Shown in pieces: positions 1-9,745 of a stretch of DNA of 64,000 bases (its first letter is position 1; each line of letters starts with the position of its first letter). Source of the stretch: Paraeggerthella hongkongensis (GTDB taxonomy: Bacteria; Actinomycetota; Coriobacteriia; Coriobacteriales; Eggerthellaceae); the NCBI RefSeq assembly GCF_003726035.1, contig NZ_QICD01000007.1, positions 1 through 64,000 on the forward strand, read 5' to 3'. The notes below the pieces were generated by a model that made no database searches, was not told the DNA's origin, and worked only from the letters and a program-made list of their open reading frames with translations. Position numbers and translations under genes: made by a program.

Positions 1-2
1 CT

Positions 3-512
3 AAAGATATTGAATCTGCCACAGCATGGTTGCTTGAATACAACGCATGGTGCACAAGATGGGATTCGTTCTTAAGAGAATTCACCATAAAAGATGGCAA
101 GAAACTTTGGACGCATGAGCGACTTCGTAAGGCAAGAGGTGTCTTAAACAGGCTTGTGAAACAGACAACGTTGTTCACCTTTATTGAAATGCAGCAAGAG
201 CATGGCGGGCAGTGGCCCTCCACCAATAATGCTGTTGAAAGCGTAAACGCGAGACTGCGTGAGATGCTAAGGCTTCATAGAGGACTTCCGCTTATGCACC
301 GCATCAAAGCAATCTTTTGGTGGTGTTACATGAAGTCTGAAAACCCGCTTCCTGCTTCTGAAATCGTACGCATTATGCCCACTGACGATGACATAGATGG
401 GTTGTTTTCGAGTGCATCGAAAGATGCTGGCAAAGGTGAGGGCACACCCGACAGGTACGGCTCAGGCATCGTCTGGGAGGAGTTCCACATGCCTACGAAT
501 TACAGGCAGTGA
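3..512 (+). CDS. IS-type transposase, C-terminal part (5' truncated by window edge)
   Basis: The reading frame is open from the first base of the window, so this is the end of a longer gene; 169 residues are visible. The segment reading QWPSTNNAVESVNARLREML resembles the catalytic-core end of IS1249/IS256-like transposases, where an asparagine- and glutamate-rich stretch (NNAVES) carries the last acidic residue of the DDE triad. This is recognition by eye, not a database match. The DNA is clearly AT-richer than the chromosomal genes to its right, as expected of an acquired element. It ends about 115 bases before the 3' end of tRNA-Ala, which reads towards it. Whether it is a whole insertion sequence or a remnant cannot be seen. 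Confidence 0.7.
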   Translation, partial: KDIESATAWLLEYNAWCTRWDSFLREFTIKDGKKLWTHERLRKARGVLNRLVKQTTLFTFIEMQQEHGGQWPSTNNAVESVNARLREMLRLHRGLPLMHRIKAIFWWCYMKSENPLPASEIVRIMPTDDDIDGLFSSASKDAGKGEGTPDRYGSGIVWEEFHMPTNYRQ

Positions 513-584
513 ATAATTGGATCGGACACACTTTTTGAAACATAACCCTTGGTTTTGGACTGCGAGCCCAGATTCGCCAAACAT

Positions 585-618
585 AAAAAAACAGGTCAGG
601 CAATCACTGCCTGACCTG
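585..618 (-). terminator. Rho-independent terminator of tRNA-Ala
   Basis: A perfect 11-bp stem (592-602 with 608-618, CAGGTCAGGCA) with a 5-base loop is followed on the minus strand by seven Ts (585-591). It lies ten bases downstream of the tRNA 3' end. Confidence 0.85.
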
Positions 619-627
619 CGTAATTAG

Positions 628-703
628 TGGTGGAGCCTAGGGGGATCGAACCCCTGACCTCATGGCTGCCAGCCATGCGCTCTCCCAGCTGAGCTAAGGC
701 CCC
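628..703 (-). tRNA. tRNA-Ala (anticodon GGC)
   Basis: On the minus strand the sequence folds into a full cloverleaf of 76 bases. The acceptor stem is GGGGCCT/AGGCTCC (one G-U pair), the D arm is GCTC/GAGC, the anticodon stem is CATGG/CCATG around loop CTGGCAG (anticodon GGC), and the T arm is AGGGG/CCCCT with loop TTCGATC. The discriminator A and the CCA end are encoded. It reads GCC (and GCU) alanine codons, frequent in this GC-rich genome. It has its own promoter and terminator, so it is a single-gene unit. Confidence 0.97.
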
Positions 704-721
704 TTCAAAAGTGCGAGGACT

Positions 722-749
722 AGTATACCCGAATCAGATTAGGGGTCAA
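722..749 (-). promoter_or_regulatory. Promoter of tRNA-Ala
   Basis: On the minus strand, -35 TTGACC and -10 TATACT are separated by 16 bases, and the -10 ends 18 bases before the tRNA. This is a near-consensus vegetative promoter. The rest of 750-1015 holds only GC-rich spacer and the upstream region of the next gene; TACAAT at 962-967 is a possible -10 for that gene but has no clear -35. Confidence 0.8.
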
Positions 750-1015
750 GCAGTTTTTTATAAAAATTTTCTCGCATAGGCAGACCGGACGCTCAAGACC
801 CCCTCGAGGCCTCCTTCGCGCTTCCGAGACCGTGCGGCCGCTCATCCAAAACAAGGCGTCGCGCTGCACCCCGACGCCCACCCTAAGGGACGTCCGCACC
901 GCCCGGGCAATCCGGGCTCGACCATTCGTCAACATGGCGAACCGAACGCCGGATCATGCAGTACAATAAGAAAAAGTAGCATGCTTATCAGCCATGTTGT
1001 CGGAAACGGAGCACC

Positions 1016-4007
1016 ATGCGAGCACGGGACCGCATTGCCGCCTGGAGAGAGCGGACGATCTCCCGCAACGCTCTCGAAACGCTGCTTGTTTGCATTTTGA
1101 CGGCGCTCGCCCTCCTGATCTTCTCCCCGACCGAAGCTTTCGCCGAAAACCACCCCGACCAAACTGGAAAGCGCGTCGTGCGCGTCGCCTGCTACGAAGA
1201 CGGCACGTACATGTCGAAGAGCCAAGACGGCACCCGCAAAGGCTTCAACATCGATTATCTCCGAGCTATCTCCCTGTACGCGAACTGGAAGTACGAGTTC
1301 GTCGACTACCCCGGATGGGAATCCGCGCTCAATGCGCTCAAAGCCGGCGAGGTCGACATCCTTCCCATGGTCTACCAAACGCCGGAACGCCTTGAAACCA
1401 TGAGGTTTTCCCACTCGTCGCTGTGCGAAACCTTCGAGACCGTCAACGTGCGGGCGGACGAAACGAGATTCGCCTACGAGGACTTCGAATCGTTCGAGGG
1501 AATGCGCGTGGGCGTCGTTTCCGACAGCTACGATGCGACCACGTTCCTGGAGTACTGCAACGAAAAGGGCTTCACGGCAAACATCGTCCCCTACGAAAGC
1601 ACCGTCGATCTGACAAGCGCCCTGGACAACGGCGAAATCGACGCCGTCGCCGCCACGTACCTTGGAAGCGAATCCCGCTTCCGCATCGTTGCCCAATTCG
1701 CACCCCGGCCGCTCTACGTGGCCTTCCCGCTCGATCGGATCGAAATCGCCGACGAGTTCGATCTTGCCCTGGAAAGCCTCAAGCTACGCGATCCCGGCCT
1801 CATCTCCATGCTGTACGACCGCTATCTCAGCTTCAACCCGGAACAAGATCCCGTATTCACCCAACCGGAATACCGCTACCTTGACTCGGCCCCCGCCTTG
1901 CGCGTGGCCTACGATGCGCGAAACGCGCCCTTCTCCTACACCGACCCTGAAACCGGCACGTTCGCAGGCGTCGCGTCCAAGCTGTTCTCGGATATAACGC
2001 GCATAACGGGATTGCAATTCAAATACATAGCGGTCAACGGTCCGGAGGAAGCCTTCCGATTGATCGAAGAGCGGGCAGGCGGACATCGTGTACGGAACCG
2101 AGCGCGGCTCGGACCTCGCTCAAAGCAACCTGGTGACCACCACGGGACCCTATCTGCGGGACCCCGTCGTCTCGATCGTGGGCTCGAACCCTTCGGGAAC
2201 TCGCATAGCGCTTCCCGAAGGGTTCGCTTTCGCGGACCGCATAGCGCAGAGCAAGGAAAGCAGCCGGATCGTTTATTGCGCCACGCCCAAAGACTGCATG
2301 GATGCCGTGCATTCGGGCACGGCCGACGCAGCCTACATCGATGCGCATGTGGCTCATTACCTGCTATCGGAGCCGCAATACGAATCGCTCACCATGACCA
2401 CCATCACGGAGTTCTCGAACAACCTGAGCATCGCCGTGCGCAACGATGCGGACCCTCGGCTCCAAAGCATCCTCGATCGATGCGTCCAGTACACGTCGAA
2501 CCGAACGATGGACGCCTGGATCTCCCAAAGCTCCCTGGCCATCCACCCCACCAGCCCCCTCGACTTCCTACGACAATATCCCCTGCAGATCATCTTTGCC
2601 CTTGCCCTGCTGTTCGCTGCCATACTGGGCGCAGGCGTCTATTTGGCGCGCGCGAAACTGCGCACGGCGCGCCAAATTCAAAGAATGTCGTTCACCGATC
2701 CCCTGACCGGAGGATGGAGCCTCGCCCGGTTCCGCACCGTCCTCAACGAACGGCTCGAAAACGCCCCCGACGAAACGTACGCGCTCGCCTACCTGGACAT
2801 CAAGCGCTTCAAAAGCTTCAATGCCGCATTCGGATACGCAGCGGGCGACGAGCTGCTCAAGGGCCTTGCACGCACCATCGAGCGCATGCTGCACGAGGAC
2901 GAGTACCTGGCCCGGATCACCGCCGACGAATTCGCGATACTCCTGAAGTGGGAGGGCTGGAAGCCCATGCTCGATCGCTTCAACGAACTGGACGAGCGGT
3001 TCAACAACCTGCCCGTGCTGAAAGACCTCTCGCATCGCTTGTCGCTGATCGCGGGACTGTGCGTGGTGCGCCGCTCGCCCGATTCATCGAGCATCCGCTC
3101 CCAAGACGTCATCGAGCTGATCGATTGCGCCCGCTATGCGCGCGAGAGCATCGATGAAACCGCCCACAGCGCCGCAGCTCTCTACACCTCCGACATGAAG
3201 GAGCGCGATCTAGCCGAACGCGCGCTCGTCGCGGCAGCTCAAGATGCGCTCAACAACGGCGAGTTCACCGCCTACTACCAACCGAAAGTAAGCATGAGAA
3301 CCAATAGGATCCTGGGGTTCGAAGCATTGGCGCGTTGGGAATCGCCGGAGCGCGGGCTGGTGAGCCCCAGCGAGTTCATTCCGCTGTTCGAGCGAAACGG
3401 ATTGATCATCGAGCTTGACCTGCGCTTGTTCGAGCTCGCTTGCCGGCGTATCCGAGCATGCCTGGACGTTGACGGACGAGCCCCTATCATCGCCTGCAAC
3501 TTCTCGCGCCGTCACCTGGAAAACGACCGGTTCCCCGACACGCTCAAAGAAATCGCCGAACGCCATCGCGCACCGATCGCCAACCTCGAGCTCGAGCTGA
3601 CCGAGAACATCGTCATGGCGGACCTCGAACGAACCACAAGCGTATGCGAGCGCCTGAAAGAACTGGGATTCCGCATCTCGATCGACGACTTCGGAAACGG
3701 GTACTCGTCGCTCGGAACGCTCAAGGACCTGCCGATAGACGTCCTCAAGCTCGATCGCTCGTTTTTGATGAGCAGCCAAAGCGAGGACCGCAGCAAGGCC
3801 ATTCTGAAAGGCGTGGTGAACATCGCCGCGCTCTTGAACGTGCGCATCGTTGCAGAAGGCGTGGAAACCAAAGAACAGGCCGACATGCTGATGGCCTTGG
3901 ACCCGCATATGGTGGCGCAGGGCTTCCTTTACTCGCGCCCCGTCCCGCTGCCCGAATCAGACGCGCAATTCAGGGCGGGCGCGCTCATGCCGAAAGAAGC
4001 AATCTAG
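1016..4007 (+). pseudogene. Membrane sensor: tandem solute-binding domains, GGDEF-like and EAL domains; interrupted by a frameshift
   Basis: Frame 1 (from 1016) encodes a signal peptide or membrane segment (LLVCILTALALLIF, then AFA), a first bacterial extracellular solute-binding (SBP_bac_3-type) domain and the start of a second. The frame is lost at about 2072. The second frame takes over within a few codons (GQADIVYG) and completes the second binding domain, a transmembrane helix near 2575-2650, a GGDEF-like domain with RITADEF in place of GGDEF, and an EAL domain to 4007. The EAL domain keeps FEALARW, ELTEN, DDFGNGYSSL, LKLDRSF and EGVET, so it looks catalytic for c-di-GMP hydrolysis, while the GGDEF motif looks inactive. 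Removing one base around 2072 restores a single protein of about 996 residues. The break may be a true mutation or a sequence error; the clean codons on both sides suggest it is recent either way. Confidence 0.8.
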
Positions 4008-4067
4008 AAGCGAACGACAGGCCGCGAAAAGCCATGCAGCGCACGGCCGCACCCGCGATGCATGGCG

Positions 4068-4102
4068 AAAAAGAGGGGCGACCGTTTCGCCGGCCGCCCC
4101 TC
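4068..4102 (-). terminator. Terminator downstream of the small gene at 4110
   Basis: On the minus strand an 8-bp stem GAGGGGCG/CGCCCCTC (4073-4080 with 4095-4102) is followed by TTTTT (4068-4072), eight bases after the stop codon. Confidence 0.65.
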
Positions 4103-4109
4103 GACTGCG

Positions 4110-4409
4110 CTATTCGGTTTTCTCGGACGCGTAGAACGTCGCCTCGTCGAACAAATCGGCGATCGATTTCCCATCCGCAAAAGGAAGCGTCAGGAACTCG
4201 CTCACCGTAGGCACCAGATCGCTCGCGTCGACATAGTGTCCCTTGTCGTTGAGCCGGTCGGTAGCCTGGGCGCGCCAGTACCGATCGTTCACGTCGGTAA
4301 GGTAGTACGTTGCGCCGCCGACCTCCATGTACACGGAATGCTTCGCGTGCAGGTAGTTCGGCAGCTCGTCAAAGGATACGTCGAGCGCCTCCGCTGCTTT
4401 CGTTCCCAT
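4110..4409 (-). CDS. Small uncharacterised protein (99 aa)
   Basis: I do not recognise this family. The protein is soluble, with no signal peptide or membrane segment. It contains aromatic-rich runs such as YMEVGGATYYLTDVNDRYW and ends in FYASEKTE. I chose the second in-frame ATG at 4409 because AAAGGGG stands six bases before it; the ATG fifteen bases further upstream has no comparable ribosome-binding site. It is a single-gene unit with a terminator just after it, convergent with the frameshifted sensor. Composition and codon use match the neighbours, so it is probably a real native gene of unknown role. Confidence 0.6.
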   Translation of the reverse strand: MGTKAAEALDVSFDELPNYLHAKHSVYMEVGGATYYLTDVNDRYWRAQATDRLNDKGHYVDASDLVPTVSEFLTLPFADGKSIADLFDEATFYASEKTE

Positions 4410-4566
4410 AACAACCCCTTTCATCCGGGATTACCTTGCGCTTATCATAGCAAGAAGCAAGCGGGGTTTCGTCGGAAAACGAATATTAGCCGATCGGGAA
4501 CGTCGGGAACCAAGGAAACGAGCCCTCCATCCGCCGCTCGCAAGGCATCGGCCGAAACGAAGCCGC

Positions 4567-5406
4567 CTACCTGCGCGACGCGCTGCGCGAGCGCCCGAAG
4601 GGAACGAGCGTCAAGACGGCGCCGAGAACGCTCAGCACCCACACGACGACGGCCACCGCCAGCGAAACGTCGAGCACATGCACGCCCACCCCCACCAACG
4701 CCCAGACGAATACCAGCTGGAACACGATGTCGTCGAACCGGCGCCACATGAAAATCCCCAACGACACGACGCCGGCAGCCAGAGCAACCACAGAAGCGCC
4801 GTTCAGAAGAAGCATGCCGCCGTCAAGCGCCCGGGTAATGAGGATGGCCATGTTCGACAGCGTCGCCACGGTTATCCACGCCGTGTACAGCGATATGGGA
4901 ACCCATCCCAAAGCCGACGAAGCTCCGGTGCGAACGTTCAGGTAAAGCGCCGCGAGGACGAGCCAATCCAGCAGGATGACCACGAAAGCAGGGACTATCA
5001 TCTGGAAATGCCAAACAGCCAGCCAAAGAACGTTCAGGATGCTGCTGGCAACGAACAGCCCCGCAACCGGAGTGAAGCGGCGTGGACGCGAGGGAGCGCC
5101 CTTCGTATAGGAAACCAGCCATACGATAAGCGCCACGTAAATGAGCGACCAGATGGAGAACACGTACCCGGCGGGCGTGAACCAGGTGAACACGCCGTAG
5201 GCCACGGTAGCCGAGGTGACGCCGCCCAAACGACCGGCTTCGATGGCCACGTTGCCCGCGATCATGAGCACGTACGCAACCCACATGACCACCACCTCGA
5301 GCGTGAAGTAGCCGCGACTTCGCTCCCGGGCGCGCTCAGGCTGCGCCATGTGGGCGCGCTGCACGGCATCGGGAACCGTTGAAGCACGATGGGCATGACC
5401 GGACAT
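4567..5406 (-). CDS. TspO/MBR-related (tryptophan-rich sensory) membrane protein
   Basis: A 279-residue polytopic protein with about eight hydrophobic helices. The stretch FTPAGYVFSIWSLIYVALIV and the later NVLWLAVWHFQ and LLDWLVLAALYLN recall the TP..WVF.IW and N..W segments of the TspO/MBR superfamily, whose members bind porphyrins, haem and sterol-like ligands. This one belongs to the longer subgroup, compared with about 160 residues for classical TspO. The ATG at 5406 is preceded by GAGGTG; the frame is open further upstream but that part is arginine-rich and has no ribosome-binding site. It is transcribed alone. Substrate and role are not visible from the sequence. Confidence 0.65.
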   Translation of the reverse strand: MSGHAHRASTVPDAVQRAHMAQPERARERSRGYFTLEVVVMWVAYVLMIAGNVAIEAGRLGGVTSATVAYGVFTWFTPAGYVFSIWSLIYVALIVWLVSYTKGAPSRPRRFTPVAGLFVASSILNVLWLAVWHFQMIVPAFVVILLDWLVLAALYLNVRTGASSALGWVPISLYTAWITVATLSNMAILITRALDGGMLLLNGASVVALAAGVVSLGIFMWRRFDDIVFQLVFVWALVGVGVHVLDVSLAVAVVVWVLSVLGAVLTLVPFGRSRSASRR

Positions 5407-5525
5407 GGTGCACCTCGCTTTCCTTGGGAGCAGCGCGATCGCTTTCGATCGATACCCTAGTGTAGCCCCGAAGGAGCGCCCGCATCGTAACGGCAACTTC
5501 TCAATGAGGAATCGCTTCGGTACGC

Positions 5526-6782
5526 TCAGTCCGCCCTGATGCGCAAGAAGTCTCCGCTTAGAACGGGGGCATCGACCAGGAACGCATAGCTCTCGGAAGC
5601 GCGGTTCGCCACGGCGACGGGCACAGGCGCGGGCACAAGATGCGGATCGTCCTTATCGGGCCGAGGCAGCCAGGCAAGATTGCGCACCGACGCGAAGCCG
5701 ACCGGCTTGCGCGGCGAGAGAACCTCCAAGCCGTCCCCTTCGCAGAACCGGTTGCGGCAAACCGCGCGCACGCGCCACAGCCCCTCGCCCGCAGGTTCGC
5801 ACGACTCGACCGTTGCGGCGTGCAGGCATTCCTTCAGATAGCCATCGCGATCAGGAGCCTGCTCCGCCTCCCCATAGTAGAACCCCGTGCCGTACGGACG
5901 GTGCGAGATGGCCAGCAACTCGGGCGCAACCTCGGCAGGGTCCGCGCCGTCGAGCACGGCACGGTACGCATGCACCACCGACGCCACGTAGAACGCGCGC
6001 TTGTTCCTGCCCTCGATCTTGCACGAGTCGACGCCCGCGGCGGCCAAGTCGTTCAAATGCGCCAGCATGTTGAGGTCTTGCGCGTTCATGACGTAGGAGC
6101 CGCGCACGTCCTCCTCGATGGGATAGTACTCGCCCGGGCGCTTCTCCTCCACCAGCGCGTAGCTCCAACGGCACGGCTGCGTGCAGTGCCCCTTGTTGCC
6201 CGAGCGCCCCGCCATGACCGAGCTGATCAGGCATCGGCCCGATACCGCCATGCACATGGCACCGTGCACGAACGCCTCGATCTCCAACTCCCTCGGCGCA
6301 TCGGCGCGCATGCGGGCGATGTCCTCCATGCTCATTTCCCGCGCGCACACCACGCGCGACGCCCCCAGCTCGTGCCAAACGCGCGCCGCTTCGGCATTGG
6401 CTACGGAAGCCTGCGTGCTCACATGCAGCGCCACGCGGGGAGCATGCCTCTGCGCCAGGCGAAACGCTCCCAAATCGCTCACGATGAACGCATCCACCTG
6501 CGCGGCGGCAAGCGCCTCGAGGTATTCCGGCAACGCCGCCAGATCCTCGGCGTGCATGAGCGTGTTCATCGTCACGAACACGCGAGATCCCGCGGCATGC
6601 GCGAACGCGACCGCATCGGGGATATCGGTCAGCGCGAAGTTCTCCGCACGCTGGCGCATGCCGAACCGGTCAGCTGCCAAATATACCGCGTCCGCGCCGA
6701 AACGCACGGCCGCTTCAAGCTGCGCGCGCCCTCCAGCAGGGGCGAGCAGCTCGGGGACAGGGGAAGCATTCTCATCAAGCAT
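5526..6782 (-). CDS. Peptidase U32 family protein
   Basis: A 418-residue cytosolic protein of the U32 family. It has the N-terminal PELLAPAGGRAQLEAAV and FGADAVYLA motifs, the signature EAFVHGAMCMAVSGRC and the cysteine motif GNKGHCTQPCRW that in relatives binds an iron-sulfur cluster. U32 proteins include collagenase-like peptidases and, more often, tRNA or rRNA hydroxylation factors (TrhP, RlhA). The cysteine set here fits the RNA-modification type, but the choice is inference. I chose the ATG at 6782 because AGGA lies eight bases before it; an ATG at 6791 is the alternative. It lies after cysS, separated by 173 bases of GC-rich spacer without a gene (6783-6955). Confidence 0.85.
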   Translation of the reverse strand: MLDENASPVPELLAPAGGRAQLEAAVRFGADAVYLAADRFGMRQRAENFALTDIPDAVAFAHAAGSRVFVTMNTLMHAEDLAALPEYLEALAAAQVDAFIVSDLGAFRLAQRHAPRVALHVSTQASVANAEAARVWHELGASRVVCAREMSMEDIARMRADAPRELEIEAFVHGAMCMAVSGRCLISSVMAGRSGNKGHCTQPCRWSYALVEEKRPGEYYPIEEDVRGSYVMNAQDLNMLAHLNDLAAAGVDSCKIEGRNKRAFYVASVVHAYRAVLDGADPAEVAPELLAISHRPYGTGFYYGEAEQAPDRDGYLKECLHAATVESCEPAGEGLWRVRAVCRNRFCEGDGLEVLSPRKPVGFASVRNLAWLPRPDKDDPHLVPAPVPVAVANRASESYAFLVDAPVLSGDFLRIRAD

Positions 6783-6955
6783 TATGGACATCCTGGTCGT
6801 TCGCACCGTAAACAAGAAGCGCGGAAGCGCCCCGTCGCACCGTTGCGGGCCCCTCGCGCGCTGCCGCGCGCTCCGTCGGGCTTCCACGGTGGCTCGAGGC
6901 GCCTTCGCGCTTCGCACCATCAATCAAGTTCGCCGGCTTTCGAGCCGTCGAACGC

Positions 6956-8458
6956 CTACGCCAACGACACGCGCGGGCCCTGCGGGGTATCCTCGATGAC
7001 GAACCCGAGAGCGCACAGGCCGTCGCGCACCGCATCGGCGCGCGCCCAGTCCTTCGCCGCGCGGGCCTCGGTCCGCGCGGTCAGCAGCGCCTCCACCGCC
7101 TCCGCGGCGTCCGCGCCAACGTAGCCGGCCACATCGGCGGCCAGGGGAACCACTTCGGCAGGATAGGCGTCGGCCTCTCCGCATTCGGCAGCCGCTTCCA
7201 CATCGATGCCGAACACGCCCACCAGCTCCACGATGGTATTGCGCACTTCGCGCACGATGGGCACGTCGGAAAGCGAGAGCGTCTTGCCCGTTGCCTGCGC
7301 GTTCACGTCGGCCACCAGGTCGAACACCTCGCCCAGCGCGCGGCACGTGTTGAAGTCGTCGTCCATGGCCACGATGAACGAAACCTTGGCCTCCTTCGCG
7401 CGCTTCATGAGCTCGCGCGTATCGAGCGGCGACGGAACATCCTCCACGTTCTCAAGCTGCCAATCCAAGTTGCGAACCGCGTTCTCGATGCGCCCGAGGG
7501 CCGCTTCGGCCTCGGCCAAACGCTCGTCGGAAAAGTCCAGCGGGCTGCGATAATGCGTCTGCAGCATGAGGAAGCGCAGCACTTCGGGGCGCGTCGTGTC
7601 CAACACGTCGCGCAGCAGCATGAAGTTGCCCAGCGACTTGCTCATCTTCTCGGCGTTGATCTGCAGCATGCCGCCGTGCATCCAGTAGTTCGCGAACGTG
7701 CACCCGCAAGCCGCCTCGCTTTGCGCGCACTCGTTTTCATGATGGGGGAACACCAGATCGGCGCCGCCGCCGTGAATGTCGAAGGGCAGGCCCAGATACC
7801 GGCGCGACATGGCCGAGCACTCGATATGCCAACCAGGACGGCCTTGGCCCCAAGGCGATCCCCACGAAGGCTCGCCGGGCTTCGCAGCCTTCCACAGCGC
7901 GAAGTCGAGCGGATCGCGCTTGCGATCCTCGATGCCCTTGCCATCGGCGCGCAGTTCGCGGTGGCCGCATTCCATCTCGTCCACGTTGCGGCCGGAAAGC
8001 TGGCCGTACGCAGGGAACGAGCGCACGGCGAAGTACACGTCGCCGTCCACCTCGTAGGCATGGTCGCCGTCGATGAGCTCCTGGATGAGCTCGATCATGG
8101 CCGGGATCTCTTCGGTCGCCTTCGGGCGAATATCGGGATCGAGCACGTTCGCCCTGCGCATGTCCTCGATGAACGCAGCCGTGTACTCAGCCGCCACTTC
8201 GGCAGCTTCGCGCCCTTCCTCGTTCGCCTTCGTGATGATCTTGTCGTCCACGTCGGTGACGTTCTGCACGAACGTCACGTCGAAGCCGCGCCACATGAAG
8301 TAGCGGCGAATGACGTCGAAGCTGATGAACGTGCGCGCGTTGCCGATGTGAATGTAGTTGTACACCGTGGGCCCGCACACGTACATGCCCACCTTGCCGC
8401 ACTCGCGCGCTTCGAACGGCACCTTTTCGCGCGCTTTGGTGTTGTAGAGTTTGATCAT
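6956..8458 (-). CDS. cysS: Cysteinyl-tRNA synthetase
   Basis: A 500-residue class I aminoacyl-tRNA synthetase that charges tRNA-Cys. The Rossmann HIGH-type motif is YIHIGNARTF near residue 36 and the KMSKS loop is EKMSKSLGNF near residue 270. Zinc ligands include the Cys in YVCGPT, GWHIECSAMS and HHENE, as usual for CysRS. The C-terminal DALR-like part carries the RADAVRDGL helix. Its start codon overlaps the stop of cysE by four bases (ATGA), so serine acetylation, the first step of cysteine synthesis, and cysteine charging are translationally coupled. Confidence 0.97.
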   Translation of the reverse strand: MIKLYNTKAREKVPFEARECGKVGMYVCGPTVYNYIHIGNARTFISFDVIRRYFMWRGFDVTFVQNVTDVDDKIITKANEEGREAAEVAAEYTAAFIEDMRRANVLDPDIRPKATEEIPAMIELIQELIDGDHAYEVDGDVYFAVRSFPAYGQLSGRNVDEMECGHRELRADGKGIEDRKRDPLDFALWKAAKPGEPSWGSPWGQGRPGWHIECSAMSRRYLGLPFDIHGGGADLVFPHHENECAQSEAACGCTFANYWMHGGMLQINAEKMSKSLGNFMLLRDVLDTTRPEVLRFLMLQTHYRSPLDFSDERLAEAEAALGRIENAVRNLDWQLENVEDVPSPLDTRELMKRAKEAKVSFIVAMDDDFNTCRALGEVFDLVADVNAQATGKTLSLSDVPIVREVRNTIVELVGVFGIDVEAAAECGEADAYPAEVVPLAADVAGYVGADAAEAVEALLTARTEARAAKDWARADAVRDGLCALGFVIEDTPQGPRVSLA

Positions 8459-9126
8459 GAGCGCCCCTTCTGCTCCTCAAGTTCCTTCAACCTGCGTTCG
8501 AGCTCTTCTATGCGCTCGCATTGGTTCGCGCACCGCTCCTCGATGGGATCGGGCAGGTTCTCCCTATGCTGGGCCGCATCCTTCGCCTCGCTTTCGACGC
8601 GATGACCGTCGCGCACCACCACGCGGCCGGGAATGCCGACCACCGTGGAGTTCGGCGGCACGTCGTTCACGACCACGGCGCCGCCTCCCACCTTGGAGCC
8701 GTCCCCTATGGTGATGTTGCCGAGCACCGCCGCGCCCACGCCCACCAGCACGTTGTCGCCCAGCGTAGGATGGCGCTTGCCCGTCTCCTTGCCGGTGCCG
8801 CCCAACGTGACGCCTTGGTATAGCGTGCAATCGTCGCCGATGATCGTCGTCTCGCCGATGATGACGCCCATGGCGTGGTCGATGAAGAAGCGACGGCCTA
8901 TCACGGCGGCCGGATGAATCTCGACGCCGGTCATGAAACGCGTGAACTGCGACGATATGCGCGCAAGGCTCTTCAAGCCGTGGTTCCACAGCCAATGTTC
9001 GACCACATGGGACCACCGGGCATGCAAGCCCGGGTACGTCAGCCAGATAACGAACGAGTTCTGCGCAGCAGGATCGCGGTCCTTGACCGCCCGAATGTCC
9101 TCGCCAATGGTTTTGAATATATTCAT
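8455..9126 (-). CDS. cysE: Serine O-acetyltransferase
   Basis: A 223-residue enzyme making O-acetyl-L-serine from serine and acetyl-CoA, the committed step of cysteine synthesis. The left-handed beta-helix hexapeptide repeats are clear (GVEIHPAAVIGRRFFIDHAM, then VIIGETTIIGDDCTLYQGV) and the catalytic histidine motif FIDHAMGVVIG-type is present. The end is an unusual charged coiled-coil tail (ERIEELERRLKELEEQ), longer than in the short Bacillus-type enzymes and probably affecting oligomerisation. It overlaps cysS by four bases. No T-box or other riboswitch is visible in the 72-base gap upstream. Confidence 0.95.
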   Translation of the reverse strand: MNIFKTIGEDIRAVKDRDPAAQNSFVIWLTYPGLHARWSHVVEHWLWNHGLKSLARISSQFTRFMTGVEIHPAAVIGRRFFIDHAMGVIIGETTIIGDDCTLYQGVTLGGTGKETGKRHPTLGDNVLVGVGAAVLGNITIGDGSKVGGGAVVVNDVPPNSTVVGIPGRVVVRDGHRVESEAKDAAQHRENLPDPIEERCANQCERIEELERRLKELEEQKGRS

Positions 9127-9198
9127 GAGTACCCTAACTGTCGATGTGGAATTGTAGCATAGCGAAGCGCGCCGGCCGCAATTCAGGGCAGCCGGCCC

Positions 9199-9711
9199 CT
9201 AACGACATCGACAGAGCAAACAGACTGCGGTAGCGGAAATGCCCTCTTCGCGGCCTTCGAACCCAAGACGTTCGGTAGTCGTGGCCTTCACGCCCACGTT
9301 CTCGATGGGCACGCCCATCGCGCGCGCCAGATTCTCGCGCATCCGATCGCGGTACGGCGACAGCTTGGGGGCTTGCGCCGCGATCACGCTGTCCACGTCG
9401 AGAATCTCGTAACCGCGCTCGCGCACGAACGCCGCCACGGCCTGCAGCAATTTGAGGGAGTCGGCATCCTTGTAGGCAGGATCGGTGTCGGGGAACAGCT
9501 TTCCGATGTCCCCGCCGCGCACGCCGCCCAAAAGCGCATCGGAGATGGCATGCGCCAATACATCGGCATCGGAGTGGCCCAGCAGCCCGTGCACATGGGG
9601 GATGTCCACGCCCCCCAAAATCAGCTTGCGCCCCTCGGCGAACGCATGCACGTCGTAGCCCTGCCCAATGCGCAGGCTCGACAACGGATTGTCGCTGCAG
9701 GACATGCTCAT
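9199..9711 (-). CDS. ispF: 2-C-methyl-D-erythritol 2,4-cyclodiphosphate synthase
   Basis: A 170-residue MEP-pathway enzyme that cyclises CDP-methylerythritol 2-phosphate on the way to isopentenyl diphosphate. Metal-binding and active-site motifs are present: GQGYDVHAF (Asp and His ligands), [14 protein letters not shown] with the third ligand, and [19 protein letters not shown] near the end. It follows ispD by 34 bases in the same direction, so the two MEP-pathway genes form an operon. Confidence 0.97.
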   Translation of the reverse strand: MSMSCSDNPLSSLRIGQGYDVHAFAEGRKLILGGVDIPHVHGLLGHSDADVLAHAISDALLGGVRGGDIGKLFPDTDPAYKDADSLKLLQAVAAFVRERGYEILDVDSVIAAQAPKLSPYRDRMRENLARAMGVPIENVGVKATTTERLGFEGREEGISATAVCLLCRCR

Positions 9712-9745
9712 GAACGGACCTCCGGGATAGTCGTCGCGCCCGCCA

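Noticed and set aside
4567-5382. Long plus-strand reading frame opposite the TspO-like gene
   Set aside because: It is His/Arg/Gln-rich with no motif, and is the antisense shadow of a clear membrane protein.
9127-9198. T-box or cysteine-responsive leader ahead of cysE-cysS
   Set aside because: Only 72 bases, no T-box consensus or specifier hairpin.
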